DNA of 64,000 nt from JBBTCJ01 sp038043285. GTDB lineage: Bacteria > Planctomycetota > Phycisphaerae > UBA1845. The stretch's first letter is position 1. The number at the start of each line of letters is the position of its first letter. This document shows, in pieces, positions 1-8,117 of this stretch. Below the pieces are notes generated by a model that saw nothing but the letters and a program-made list of their open reading frames with translations, searched no databases and was not told where the DNA came from. The stretch lies in the NCBI GenBank assembly GCA_038043285.1, contig JBBTCJ010000013.1:1-64000 (forward strand). Direction: 5' to 3'. The position numbers and the translations under genes were made by a program.

Positions 1-576
1 ACCGATTCCTTTGGTCGGCACGTCGACTTCAAAAACACCATCCTCATCATGACCAGCAACGTCGGCGCCCACCGGATCACCCACCAGGACGAGTTCGGCT
101 TCGGACGACGCGATGAGAACATCACCTACGAAAAAATGAAGGACACGCTGAAGATCGAGATGGAGAGCCATTTCCGCCCCGAGTTCCTCAACCGACTCGA
201 TGAAATCCTCGTCTTCCGCAAGCTCACCCACGACGACATGATCCACATCGTCGATCTGGAACTCGCCAAGCTCGCAAAACGCATGCGCGAACGGGGCTTC
301 CAGTTGGAGGTCGCCAAGGAAGCCAAAGACTTCCTCATCGAGCACGGCACCGACGAAAAATTCGGCGCTCGTCCGCTTCGCCGGGCCATCGAGAACCACC
401 TCGAGGACGCCCTCTCCGAGGCCATGCTCCGCGGCGAGTTCGTGGGAAAATCCCACGTTCGCGTAACCGTCCAGCTGCCGACAAGCGACGAGGGAAAACC
501 AAAACTGCGCCTCGAGGGCGCTTCGACGGAGTCCGAATCGCCCGAACCCGTCGGCGCGCACGCCGACGGTACGTAG
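1..576 (+). CDS. clpC: ClpC-type AAA+ chaperone/protease ATPase, C-terminal part (5' end outside window)
   Basis: The reading frame is open from base 1 and ends at TAG 574-576, leaving about 191 residues. They cover the end of the second AAA+ module and the C-terminal D2-small domain of a Clp/Hsp100 ATPase. Landmarks are ILIMTSNVGA (sensor-1 region), FRPEFLNRLDEILVF and the sensor-2 stretch KFGARPLRRAIENHLEDALSE. ClpC forms hexamers that unfold proteins and feed them to ClpP in the cytoplasm. The spacing and the ENHLEDALSEAML tail fit ClpC better than ClpB, but without the N-terminal and middle domains ClpB/ClpE cannot be fully excluded. The last 25 or so residues are a low-complexity acidic tail. 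A strong terminator follows 38 bases downstream, so this is the last gene of its unit. Confidence 0.9.
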   Translation, partial: TDSFGRHVDFKNTILIMTSNVGAHRITHQDEFGFGRRDENITYEKMKDTLKIEMESHFRPEFLNRLDEILVFRKLTHDDMIHIVDLELAKLAKRMRERGFQLEVAKEAKDFLIEHGTDEKFGARPLRRAIENHLEDALSEAMLRGEFVGKSHVRVTVQLPTSDEGKPKLRLEGASTESESPEPVGAHADGT

Positions 577-614
577 CCGGTCAGCAACCGGCGAAACTCC
601 ACATACTCGTTCCA

Positions 615-648
615 CGCGCGGGTCGAAGTTCGACCCGCGCGCCTTTTT
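615..648 (+). terminator. Rho-independent terminator after clpC
   Basis: A perfect 11-bp stem (GCGCGGGTCGA at 616-626 pairing with TCGACCCGCGC at 630-640, extended by the 615/641 C-G pair) has a 3-nt loop and is followed by CCTTTTTCC. This is a classic intrinsic terminator in the clpC direction and separates it from the ABC module. Confidence 0.9.
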
Positions 649-801
649 CCCGGCGGCGCTCTCTCGATGGCCGAATGGAGCGACATGCCCTATTTGGTGC
701 GGCCTCCAATAGTCACCGGAGGATCATTCCCCAAACCGAGCACCGCATCGACCTCCGCTTGAATTGTTGTCCCACCCCGTTTTCGGTCCTAGAATATCGC
801 C

Positions 802-3363
802 GTGAGCCTCGACGCAATTCGCCCAACCCGTTCCACCGTGGGTGACGGGTTCTTCGCCGCACCGCCGCGGCCGCCGGAACTCGCTTTGCCGCCGCTCGGT
901 TCGACGCCGCAATGCCGGCTCCAGCGCGTGGTTTCCCTGGCTCTTGCCCTGGTCGCGTTGTCGCCACTTTCTCCCGGCCTCCACGCGGAGATCGAGGTCG
1001 AGGTCGTCCACGTCGGCTTTCCCGCCATTCCCGAGGGGGACGTGGTGCGTAACGGCGTCTGGGCTCCGATCGTCGTGGACGTTACCCTCGTGGGGCAGCA
1101 GGCCTTTGACGGATTGGTCCGGACGGCTCAATTGGACGCCGATGGCGATGAGGCCGTCGACTCCGCCGAAATCCACTTGCGATCCGACACCGGCGGGACG
1201 CAACGGATACATCTTTTCGTCCCCATCAACTCGTCGCGCGGAGACCACCACGTGCGGGTCGAATTGCGCGATCTGGAGGGGGACGTCGTGCGCGTCACCT
1301 CCCGCGGCGAGGTTGCAACCCATGCCGGTCCCGCAGCGCCGCCGACGGCAGTCGGACACGATGAGGTCATCATCCTCTACCTCTCCTCCGCAACCGTCGG
1401 CCGGTTGGCCGACCTCGTCTACCGCGATGCCGCGGGCGTCTTCACCCAACCCGTGCATGTCGCCCACCTCGCTCCCGAGGAACTCCCGGAGTTGCCCCTC
1501 GCCCTGGAGGCTGTCGATTTCATCGTCTGGGACGACGCACGACCGGAAACTCTTACCACCGCCCAAACGACCGCCCTCATCGACTGGGTCGGCCACGGCG
1601 GCACTCTGCTGATCGCCGCCTCCCGAACCGTCGGATCTCTCAACCTCGCCAAGACCGTCAATCCCCTTCTGCCCGCCGACCTCGGCGACCTGACGACTGT
1701 CGACAATTTGCCGACGGTTCGGCAAGCCCTGCTCGACCCGCCGACAGCCAAAGCGGACCAGGGCTCGCCCGTCGCGGACTGGCTGGACATTTCATTCCCC
1801 GACCCCGTTCCCGTCATCCGCGCGAAGGCCCGTCCCGGAGCGACGGTCGTCGCCCGCGATGGCGCGTTGGACAGCGACGTGGTGACGCGCCGACGACTCG
1901 GTCGCGGACATCTCATTTTTTCCGCGGTGACGCTCAAGGACCTCTTCAGCGCCCCGTGTTCCATTCAACCCCTGTTCCGCAAGCTCTTTCACCTCGTCAA
2001 GCAGGGTGCCGCCGACCAGATCAACCGAACTCCGGAATCCTTGTTCGACAAGGTCGCCGCCGCCGTCGCCTTCTCAACCTCCAGCGGTCTCTACGTGCTT
2101 CTGGCCACGGCCTTCTCGATCGGCTACGTCGCGCTGGCCACCTTCGGAACTTGGACCTTCCTGGGTTGGCGCGGCTGGCGAAGGCATAGTTGGACAACGT
2201 TCGCGGCGACTTCCGTCCTCGCCGGCGGATTCAGCCTCATGGCCGTCGGTTCGATTCGCGGGTTTGCCGATCGCGCGCACCAGCTTTGCATCGTCGATCT
2301 CGACGCCGGAGAACGCGAGGCCTACGCCACCGCCTACATCGGCATCAAAACCGCCGTCGACAAGACGATTGACGTATGGCTTCCCTCCGACTGGGTCGCC
2401 GCGAGAGAGCCGGCGGCTACCCCATGTTTCATCCGCCCCATCCCCGTAGGAAGCGCCATTGACGAAGGCACGACCAGCTTCGCCGACCCCTCCGTGTTTC
2501 GACTCCGCCCCGGGAGCGCCATCCTGGAAAACGTGCGCATGCGCGGCACGCTCAAGCGGTTTGAGGCTCGATGGAAAGGCAGTTTGAAGGGATCCGTTCA
2601 AACCGACGTGCGCATCGAGAACGGGCGCATCGCGGCCGACAGCTACCTGGTGAACAACCTCGGCTTCGATCTGCACAAGTGTCTGCTGCTGCAGGCTCGC
2701 ATCGATCCCGACGCCACCGCCACCTACCGCGACGGCGCCATCAACGTCCACTACATCGGCGACCTGCCCGCCGGCGGCCAGAAGGTTCTGCTCGCACCCC
2801 GCTGCTACGCCTCCCCCGCGACAGCCTTGGCGGGCGACGGCAGTCAACCCTCGCTCCTCCAGGACGCGCAAGCCGCCTGGACCGCGTCGATCGGTCCGAC
2901 CCTGCGCACCTTTGGAGGACAGGGCAAGGGACACCTCAAGTACGACCTCGACCAATCCCAAAACGCCCTGTTACTCGCCTCAACCATCGGCGAGTTTGAC
3001 CCCTCCCGTCATGGCGGCGCCCTGGACCGCTTCGGCCTCAACTATTGGACTTGGTCGCGCGACCGACTTCGCCACCTGGACCTGCGCTCGCAGATGACCG
3101 CCGGGCGCGCCGGCTCCGAGAACAGCCCTCCCCGCCAGGGAAGTCTGGTGCTCATCGGCTTCGCCTCCGACCCCGGTCCCCTTCGAGTCTTCACTCGCTC
3201 CCACGACGATCCCTTCAGGGTGCTTCATCCCGAGCCGGAAGCCTCCTGGTCCATGTATCGAATCCGCATCCCCGTCACGCGCCTCGGCGGCGAACCCGCC
3301 GATTCCACTCAGGGCGACGCCGACCCTGAGTCCATTGACCAGAACGGGAAATCCACGCCGTGA
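802..3363 (+). CDS. Large exported membrane-anchored protein of an ABC-2 transporter module
   Basis: I do not recognise a named family. The protein is 853 aa. From about residue 42 there is a signal-like hydrophobic stretch (VVSLALALVALSPLSPGLHA), then a beta-rich exported region. Residues about 180-400 look like a class I glutamine-amidotransferase-like fold (VDFIVWDDARPETL, WVGHGGTLLIAAS), as in GldG/DUF4350-like proteins. Two transmembrane helices follow around residues 430-500, then a second long soluble region. It overlaps the downstream ATPase gene by GTGA, so the two are translationally coupled, and a permease follows. This suggests an accessory component of the transporter working on the outer face of the inner membrane. 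Start: GTG 802 is the first candidate in frame; a later GTG nearer the signal peptide is possible. Family assignment is weak, but the reality of the gene is not. Confidence 0.8.
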   Translation: MSLDAIRPTRSTVGDGFFAAPPRPPELALPPLGSTPQCRLQRVVSLALALVALSPLSPGLHAEIEVEVVHVGFPAIPEGDVVRNGVWAPIVVDVTLVGQQAFDGLVRTAQLDADGDEAVDSAEIHLRSDTGGTQRIHLFVPINSSRGDHHVRVELRDLEGDVVRVTSRGEVATHAGPAAPPTAVGHDEVIILYLSSATVGRLADLVYRDAAGVFTQPVHVAHLAPEELPELPLALEAVDFIVWDDARPETLTTAQTTALIDWVGHGGTLLIAASRTVGSLNLAKTVNPLLPADLGDLTTVDNLPTVRQALLDPPTAKADQGSPVADWLDISFPDPVPVIRAKARPGATVVARDGALDSDVVTRRRLGRGHLIFSAVTLKDLFSAPCSIQPLFRKLFHLVKQGAADQINRTPESLFDKVAAAVAFSTSSGLYVLLATAFSIGYVALATFGTWTFLGWRGWRRHSWTTFAATSVLAGGFSLMAVGSIRGFADRAHQLCIVDLDAGEREAYATAYIGIKTAVDKTIDVWLPSDWVAAREPAATPCFIRPIPVGSAIDEGTTSFADPSVFRLRPGSAILENVRMRGTLKRFEARWKGSLKGSVQTDVRIENGRIAADSYLVNNLGFDLHKCLLLQARIDPDATATYRDGAINVHYIGDLPAGGQKVLLAPRCYASPATALAGDGSQPSLLQDAQAAWTASIGPTLRTFGGQGKGHLKYDLDQSQNALLLASTIGEFDPSRHGGALDRFGLNYWTWSRDRLRHLDLRSQMTAGRAGSENSPPRQGSLVLIGFASDPGPLRVFTRSHDDPFRVLHPEPEASWSMYRIRIPVTRLGGEPADSTQGDADPESIDQNGKSTP

Positions 3364-4289
3364 TCGTCCAAACCATCAACCTAACCAAGCGCTACGGCAA
3401 GCTCGTCGCCCTCAACAACCTCCAGCTCAACATTCAGGAGGGCGAGTCTTTCGGCTACATCGGTCCCAACGGCGCCGGCAAGACCACCACCATCAAGATT
3501 CTCGCCACCCTCCTTCAACCAACCTGGGGCGAGGCCCGGATCTGTGGTCACGTCATTGGGTACGAGTCCAGAAAAATCCGCCCCCTCATCGGCTACGTCC
3601 CCGACTTTTTCGGCGCGTATGAGGACATGGTCGTTCAGGAATACCTCGAGTTCTTCGCCAGCGCCTACAACATCGTCGGCAAGCAACGCACCAAGGTTGT
3701 CGGCGACGTCCTCGAACTCACCGACCTCACCGGCAAACGTGACGCCCTGGTCGATTCCCTCTCCCGCGGCATGCAGCAGCGGCTCAGCGTCGCCAGAGTT
3801 CTCCTCCACGATCCCAAAGTCCTCCTCCTGGACGAACCTGCCAGCGGCCTCGACCCGCGGGCACGCATCGAAATGCGCGAACTTCTCAAGGAACTTCGCC
3901 GACTCGGAAAAACCATCATCATCAGTTCGCACATTCTTCCTGAGCTGGCCGAACTCTGCACCACCGTCGGCATTCTCGAACAGGGACAATTGCTCTATCA
4001 CGGTCCGATTCAGGACATTGTCCGCCGCTTCAAGACCGGTACCAAGCTGCTCATCCGCGTCGTCGAGAAGCACGACCTCGCCGCCCTGGTCTTGCAGCGT
4101 GCCAAGGGCGTCAAGAGCGTCGATCTCCTGGACGGACATCTGGTCGTCGAACTGGAACACAAAACGCACGATTTCAGCGGAATCGCCCGGCTGCTGCTCG
4201 ACCAGAACTTTCGCATCCAGGAAATTCGCGAGGAGGACGTGAACCTCGAGACCGCCTTCATGCGACTGACCAAGGGAATCGTGCAATGA
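3360..4289 (+). CDS. ABC transporter ATP-binding protein (ABC-2 export type)
   Basis: A 309-aa single nucleotide-binding domain of the type that powers ABC-2 permeases (CcmA/NatA/GldA-like). Walker A is GPNGAGKTT near residue 40, the signature motif is LSRGMQQRL, Walker B is VLLLDEPASGLD, and the H-loop is IISSH. The C-terminal 90 residues form the usual NatA-type tail. It hydrolyses ATP at the cytoplasmic face for the permease encoded next. The GTG start overlaps the stop of the upstream gene (GTGA), which fixes the start and implies coupled translation. A 141-bp gap separates it from the permease gene. The substrate cannot be told from sequence. Confidence 0.93.
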   Translation: MIVQTINLTKRYGKLVALNNLQLNIQEGESFGYIGPNGAGKTTTIKILATLLQPTWGEARICGHVIGYESRKIRPLIGYVPDFFGAYEDMVVQEYLEFFASAYNIVGKQRTKVVGDVLELTDLTGKRDALVDSLSRGMQQRLSVARVLLHDPKVLLLDEPASGLDPRARIEMRELLKELRRLGKTIIISSHILPELAELCTTVGILEQGQLLYHGPIQDIVRRFKTGTKLLIRVVEKHDLAALVLQRAKGVKSVDLLDGHLVVELEHKTHDFSGIARLLLDQNFRIQEIREEDVNLETAFMRLTKGIVQ

Positions 4290-4334
4290 AAACGGCGACG
4301 CTCGAAGGGCGAATAGCCTGCGCCCGGTTGCCTC

Positions 4335-4362
4335 ATTTCAGGGCCGCGACCGTCCGGGACCG
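4335..4362 (+). repeat. Degenerate copy of the GCCGCGACCGTCAGGGAGCG dispersed repeat
   Basis: GGGCCGCGACCGTCCGGGAC lies in the ATPase-permease gap. It matches the core of the dispersed repeat described at 11024, 18545 and 24768 but diverges after CCGTC. Low confidence because it is a single, weak unit. Confidence 0.4.
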
Positions 4363-4430
4363 GTGTCATCCTCCCGCCCCCGGTTATTCCGAATCCGCCG
4401 TTCCTGCTTCGCCGGCGCGCTCGACCATCT

Positions 4431-6251
4431 GTGAATAACGCACTGTCCACGCTATGGCTTTGGTTCTGGCGGCTACTCCCTGCCAACCCGATCCTCGTCC
4501 GAGTGGTCAGTTCCGCATCCAAGCGGAGTCGCCACCTCTGGCTCCGCGCCGGCTACCTCATCGCCCTGCTCTCCGTGGTCCTCGGCGTCCTTTGGTACAA
4601 CATGACGTCGCGCGAGGGCGTCTCGCTTACCGAGCTGGCCAAGGGCGCCTCACAGACCTTCAAACTCGCTTCCACCGCCCAGTTGCTCCTGATGTGCTTC
4701 CTCGCCCCCGTTTTCACCGCCTCCGCCATCACCCAGGAGAAGGACGCCCAGACCTACAACATCCTCCTCACCACGCCCCTCTCCAACGCCCAGATCGTCC
4801 TCGGCACGTTGATGAGCCGCCTTTACTTCGTGCTCCTACTCTTGCTCTCCGGTCTTCCGATCTTCCTCATGACCATGGTCTACGGCGGCGTCACCGCCCG
4901 TCAGATCATTCAAAGTATCGAGTTGGCCGGCGCGACCGCGATTTTCACCGGGGCGCTGGCGATCTTCGTCGCCATGTTCGGCGTGGGCACGCGGCGGACG
5001 ATCTTCTCCTTCTACCTGCTGATCGCCCTGTACCTGCTCGCCTTCTACATGCTCGGACAATGGGATCAGACATGGGTCTCGTCCGCCTCCGCCAATCTCG
5101 AAGGGCGGAAGATGAGTTGGCTGGCGCCTTTCCACCCCTTTCTCGCCCTCGACGTGGCTCTGCATCGCGTGGCCGCTCCCGATCCAGGCGCTCTCACCGA
5201 CCAAGGCTCGTTCTGGCGCGCATGCCTCTCTCACCCCGCGGAAACCTACGTCACCTGGACCATCCTCGTTTCGCTTCTTCTCGTCCTGATCAGTCTGTTT
5301 TTTGTCCGACGCGCCGCGAAGGCGGGCGAAGGACCGTTCGCGTCCACCTTCCTCCGACGACTTTCGCCGACGACCAATGAAAAATCCCGCGCGCCGCGAA
5401 GCGTCTGGCACAACCCCGTCGCCTGGCGCGAGGCCAAGACCCACGCCTCCAGCGGCGCCCTGGTCCGCTGGGTGATCGTTGCCATCGGCGCCGCCGCGTC
5501 GTTATGGTTGCTACTTGACTACGTCCGCGGAAGCCTGGCGCCCCAATCCGCTCCCGAATGGCTCGCGTCGATCATCATGATCCAGTTTGCACTGGCCCTG
5601 CTCGTGGCGACCAACACGGCCGCGACCTCCATGACCAAGGAACGCGAAGCCAAAACCATGGAGCTGCTCCTCACCACCCCCCTCACCCCGAAGTACATCC
5701 TTTGGGGGAAGCTTCGCGGGCTGGTCAGCTTCACCACCCCCCTTCTTGTCGGGCCAGTCGTCGTGCTCCTGATTTTCGCCGCCTACGACCTGATTCGCGG
5801 CGCGTCCCCGACCTTGATCTGGATTTCTTCCGCCGTCGAACTCGGAGCCATCATGGTTGTCTGGACCGGAGTTGCCTGCGTCGTCGGCCTGCGCTTCTCC
5901 TTGTTAAGCCGCACCAACATGGTCGCGGTCATGAGCAGCGTCGGCGTGTTGATGCTCCTGTGCGGAATCGCCTCGGCCATCGGTTTTGCTGTGGTGCAGG
6001 GGACCGGCGGAGAGTTCGGGGCGGTCCTCGCCCCCTTCACCCCCTTCACTGCGATCTGGTACTTGGTCAACCCCTTGGCCCTGCACGAACATTCGTTGCG
6101 GCAGTTGGCCGAACAGGGTCGGGCAACGCAGATCGCCGCCTTGCTGGGCAGTGCGCTTGCGGTCCTCGTCTACGCCTTCGCCGTCTGGCGATGGTACGTC
6201 GGCCTGGTGCGCGACTTCGACATGACCCTTCGGAAGCAATCCAGCCAATAG
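4431..6251 (+). CDS. ABC-2 type permease with two homologous halves
   Basis: A 606-aa polytopic inner-membrane protein carrying two copies of the ABC-2 membrane domain. Each half has the same diagnostic stretch: ITQEKDAQTYNILLTTPLSN near residue 105 and MTKEREAKTMELLLTTPLTP near residue 400, each between predicted helices. A cytoplasmic linker (about residues 290-330) joins them. The half-transporter pair is therefore fused, so one polypeptide could replace the usual permease dimer. The partner ATPase is encoded immediately upstream and the exported protein before that, so the three form one export system of unknown substrate. The start is GTG at 4431, which places the first basic/amphipathic segment correctly. 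Confidence 0.88.
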   Translation: MNNALSTLWLWFWRLLPANPILVRVVSSASKRSRHLWLRAGYLIALLSVVLGVLWYNMTSREGVSLTELAKGASQTFKLASTAQLLLMCFLAPVFTASAITQEKDAQTYNILLTTPLSNAQIVLGTLMSRLYFVLLLLLSGLPIFLMTMVYGGVTARQIIQSIELAGATAIFTGALAIFVAMFGVGTRRTIFSFYLLIALYLLAFYMLGQWDQTWVSSASANLEGRKMSWLAPFHPFLALDVALHRVAAPDPGALTDQGSFWRACLSHPAETYVTWTILVSLLLVLISLFFVRRAAKAGEGPFASTFLRRLSPTTNEKSRAPRSVWHNPVAWREAKTHASSGALVRWVIVAIGAAASLWLLLDYVRGSLAPQSAPEWLASIIMIQFALALLVATNTAATSMTKEREAKTMELLLTTPLTPKYILWGKLRGLVSFTTPLLVGPVVVLLIFAAYDLIRGASPTLIWISSAVELGAIMVVWTGVACVVGLRFSLLSRTNMVAVMSSVGVLMLLCGIASAIGFAVVQGTGGEFGAVLAPFTPFTAIWYLVNPLALHEHSLRQLAEQGRATQIAALLGSALAVLVYAFAVWRWYVGLVRDFDMTLRKQSSQ

Positions 6252-6340
6252 GCTGCGACATGCGTCGCCCGACTCCGACACCGCCGGGCATCTTACCGCC
6301 CGGCAGGAGAAAGCCTTTCATGGGATTACGCCGCCTCTTA

Positions 6341-6368
6341 TCCGTACCGCGCCCGTGAGGAAGCGGTC
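6341..6368 (+). repeat. Dispersed GCCGCGAC-type repeat unit
   Basis: TCCGTACCGCGCCCGTGAGG followed by AAGCGG aligns with the dispersed repeat (ACCGCGAC-CGTCAGGGAGCGG). A second weak unit (GCCGCGATCGCCTCGGAGCC, 6394-6413) follows about 48 bases later. Confidence 0.5.
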
Positions 6369-6510
6369 GCCGTTTCTTCTTCTTTCCATCGCTGCCGCGA
6401 TCGCCTCGGAGCCGCACAACCACACGCGCGCTTTGGTCGCACCGGACGCCAACGTCCCCCCGACGATGACCGCGAAACGGTCGATTCTTCAGGTGACTGA
6501 ACGGGCATTC

Positions 6511-6534
6511 CGTACCGCAACGGTCAGGGAGCGG
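6511..6534 (+). repeat. Dispersed GCCGCGAC-type repeat unit
   Basis: CGTACCGCAACGGTCAGGGA plus GCGG is a good match to the consensus of the dispersed repeat, as a single unit in the permease-methyltransferase gap. Confidence 0.65.
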
Positions 6535-6600
6535 CCTGCAAAACCGGGCGCACTATGGCCGCCGGAACGGGGTCACCCCAAAAACAAGTGTGACCGAGAA

Positions 6601-7302
6601 CTACGTCGCGCCATGTCCGTCAAAACAGAGATGCCGAACGTGCGCCGGCGGAACGTTGCGGACCACCAAGTGCCGCTCGAACTCATGCTCACGAATCTGC
6701 TTCGATAGGAACGCCGAAACCCCGTGAATGCGCGTGCGACGCGATCCCAGGGAAAACATCACCGACAACAGCCGCAACGCCGAATATTCGTAATACGTGA
6801 ACACGCCCGACGCTTTCATGCTTCGGCGAATGACCGCGTAGATCTCTTCGACGTCCTGCAGCGTAAACGCCGTCAACGGAAGCCCCGAAAGAACGTAGTC
6901 GTATTTCCCCGTAGCCGAAACCTCCTGAACCGGCTGCCGAAGCAACCGCACCCGGCCTTCACGAACCGGACCCACGAATTGCGGAAGCGACAGTACGTCG
7001 CGCTCCAAAATGTCTGCGAACTCGTCGCTAATCTCGCAGATATCAAGCTGATCTTCAGTCCCTAGCAGCGTACCGAGGTGACGAGTAATCGCTCCCGTAC
7101 CCGCGCCGACTTCCAGCACCGCGGCTGGACGTTCGCGGGTCTGAAACGGTGCACAGATCGCCACCGCCAGCCTTCGAGAACTCGGAGCGATGGCGCCAAC
7201 CACGTTCGGGCTGCGTAGATAGCTGCTCAGAAACCGCCAACGATGACCGACCTCCAGACGAAGGTCATGCTCGGACGTCGCCAAGGGAGAATCTTCCTTC
7301 AT
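6601..7302 (-). CDS. SAM-dependent methyltransferase, PmtA/phospholipid N-methyltransferase-like
   Basis: A 233-aa class I methyltransferase. The N-terminal FLSSYLRSPNVVGAIAPSSR is typical of the PmtA/ornithine-lipid and phosphatidylethanolamine N-methylase group. Motif I is VLEVGAGTGAI near residue 70, the acidic residue binding the adenosine ribose is in DICEISDEF, and motif IV is YDYVLSGLPLTAF, with Leu/Pro rather than NPPY. It probably acts at the membrane surface on a lipid head group. The KsgA/Dim1 family shares the fold, so an rRNA target is not excluded. I chose ATG 7302 because the family begins shortly before the RSP motif; an in-frame ATG at 7353 would add 17 unlike residues. It stands alone, convergent with the ABC genes. 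Confidence 0.8.
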   Translation of the reverse strand: MKEDSPLATSEHDLRLEVGHRWRFLSSYLRSPNVVGAIAPSSRRLAVAICAPFQTRERPAAVLEVGAGTGAITRHLGTLLGTEDQLDICEISDEFADILERDVLSLPQFVGPVREGRVRLLRQPVQEVSATGKYDYVLSGLPLTAFTLQDVEEIYAVIRRSMKASGVFTYYEYSALRLLSVMFSLGSRRTRIHGVSAFLSKQIREHEFERHLVVRNVPPAHVRHLCFDGHGAT

Positions 7303-7565
7303 TTCGTCGCGGTTCCGAGGTCGGCATTCTCTCCGCGCCAAGCGAAGACGCACTCGGTACGTTCGGCATCATCCTATAGTTGCCCAACCGCGTTCGCCAG
7401 TATCGTGCCAAACACAAGACCGCCCATTTGCGGTAACTGCACGAGCCTGCCCAGGCCCAGGGCGACGACCCGCCCTGCCGACGCACTCCGGCACGAAACT
7501 CAATCCCGATCGCCTTGCCGCCACCGCAAACTCCGCCACCACCTGTGCACGCTCCATTTAGTCAG

Positions 7566-7582
7566 TCTATAATAATATTATG
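7566..7582 (+). promoter_or_regulatory. Promoter-like AT box
   Basis: A perfect TATAAT (7568-7573) sits in an AT-only island inside GC-rich sequence. No good -35 hexamer is seen at the 17-bp spacing. The box is nearly symmetrical (TATTAT on the other strand), so it could also serve the methyltransferase gene to the left. Confidence 0.35.
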
Positions 7583-7945
7583 CAGCATTGCTGATATTCG
7601 TGAATCCAAGTCCGACGAGACCGATGTTTTACTGGAATTGCCCGTTTCGCTTGGCTACGATGTTGGCGCTGGAGAGTGCTGGGATCGGAGGTCTGCGAAA
7701 ACGGGCGGATTAGGCGGTTCCAGCGTAAACCAGCCGAGCGCCACCGAGGCTTATCGCGCGCGGGTGGCGGGCGATGTGCCCACGGACGACGGTCCGCGGG
7801 GCGGATCAGGCCGGAGGCTTCAGCGAGCGAACGCGAAGCCAACCCGGGGATCCCGTGTTCGAGAGGAGGTGGTCCGTTGGACAGTAAGATAGGTACGCTG
7901 CCTTAGGCAGCAGACGGTGCTGCTTTCGGCAGCATACAGACAAAC

Positions 7946-7971
7946 GCCCGCCCGGTTCACGCCGGGCGGGC
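7946..7971 (+). terminator. Strong GC hairpin, terminator-like
   Basis: A perfect 10-bp stem, GCCCGCCCGG (7946-7955) with CCGGGCGGGC (7962-7971), has a 6-nt loop. The following tail has only a short T-run (CGCTTTGGGG), so termination efficiency is uncertain. It would end any transcript coming from the 7568 box before rimO. Confidence 0.5.
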
Positions 7972-8117
7972 CGCTTTGGGGGCCTACGCGTTCCAAGGCG
8001 GCGTCCGGAAGAGCCTCCCTCCGATTCGTAACCGTTCTACTTTCACAGTAAGATGTTTGTTTCGTAGTCGGCCGGCTCGATTCGGACTCCGCTCCGACGG
8101 CCAGGTGAACGCCGGAA

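Larger units (their letters stand above)
6252..6600. other. Intergenic region between convergent genes, with hairpins and repeats
   Basis: No supportable gene lies between the permease stop and the 3' end of the methyltransferase gene. A hairpin follows the permease (GCCGGGC 6283-6289 with GCCCGGC 6298-6304), without a T-run. Near the right end there is a GGTCAC/GTGACC inverted repeat at 6571-6595. Two to three units of the dispersed GCCGCGAC-type repeat occupy 6341-6415 and 6511-6534. A short plus-strand open frame starting at 6355 reads across the repeats and into the antisense of the methyltransferase and is not credible. Confidence 0.6.
7303..8117. other. Gene-poor 815-bp region upstream of rimO; possible structured RNA
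   Basis: No convincing protein is seen. The stretch holds an AT-rich box (TCTATAATAATATTATG, 7566-7582) in otherwise GC-rich DNA, then about 370 bases rich in short inverted repeats. Near the right end come three consecutive hairpins: CTGCC/GGCAG around 7900-7914, TGCTGC/GCAGCA around 7919-7934 and GCCCGCCCGG/CCGGGCGGGC at 7946-7971. I looked for conserved cores of RNase P RNA, tmRNA, SRP RNA and a tRNA and found none. A 125-codon plus-strand frame at 7515-7892 has no recognisable protein character. Confidence 0.5.

Noticed and set aside
6355..6708. A plus-strand frame with a signal-like start
   Set aside because: It begins inside the dispersed repeat and runs antisense into the methyltransferase gene.
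7515..7892. A 125-codon plus-strand frame upstream of rimO
   Set aside because: No family character, crosses the AT-rich box and hairpins; a non-coding explanation is better.
7566..7971. RNase P RNA, tmRNA or SRP RNA in the region before rimO
   Set aside because: The conserved cores of these RNAs are not present on either strand.
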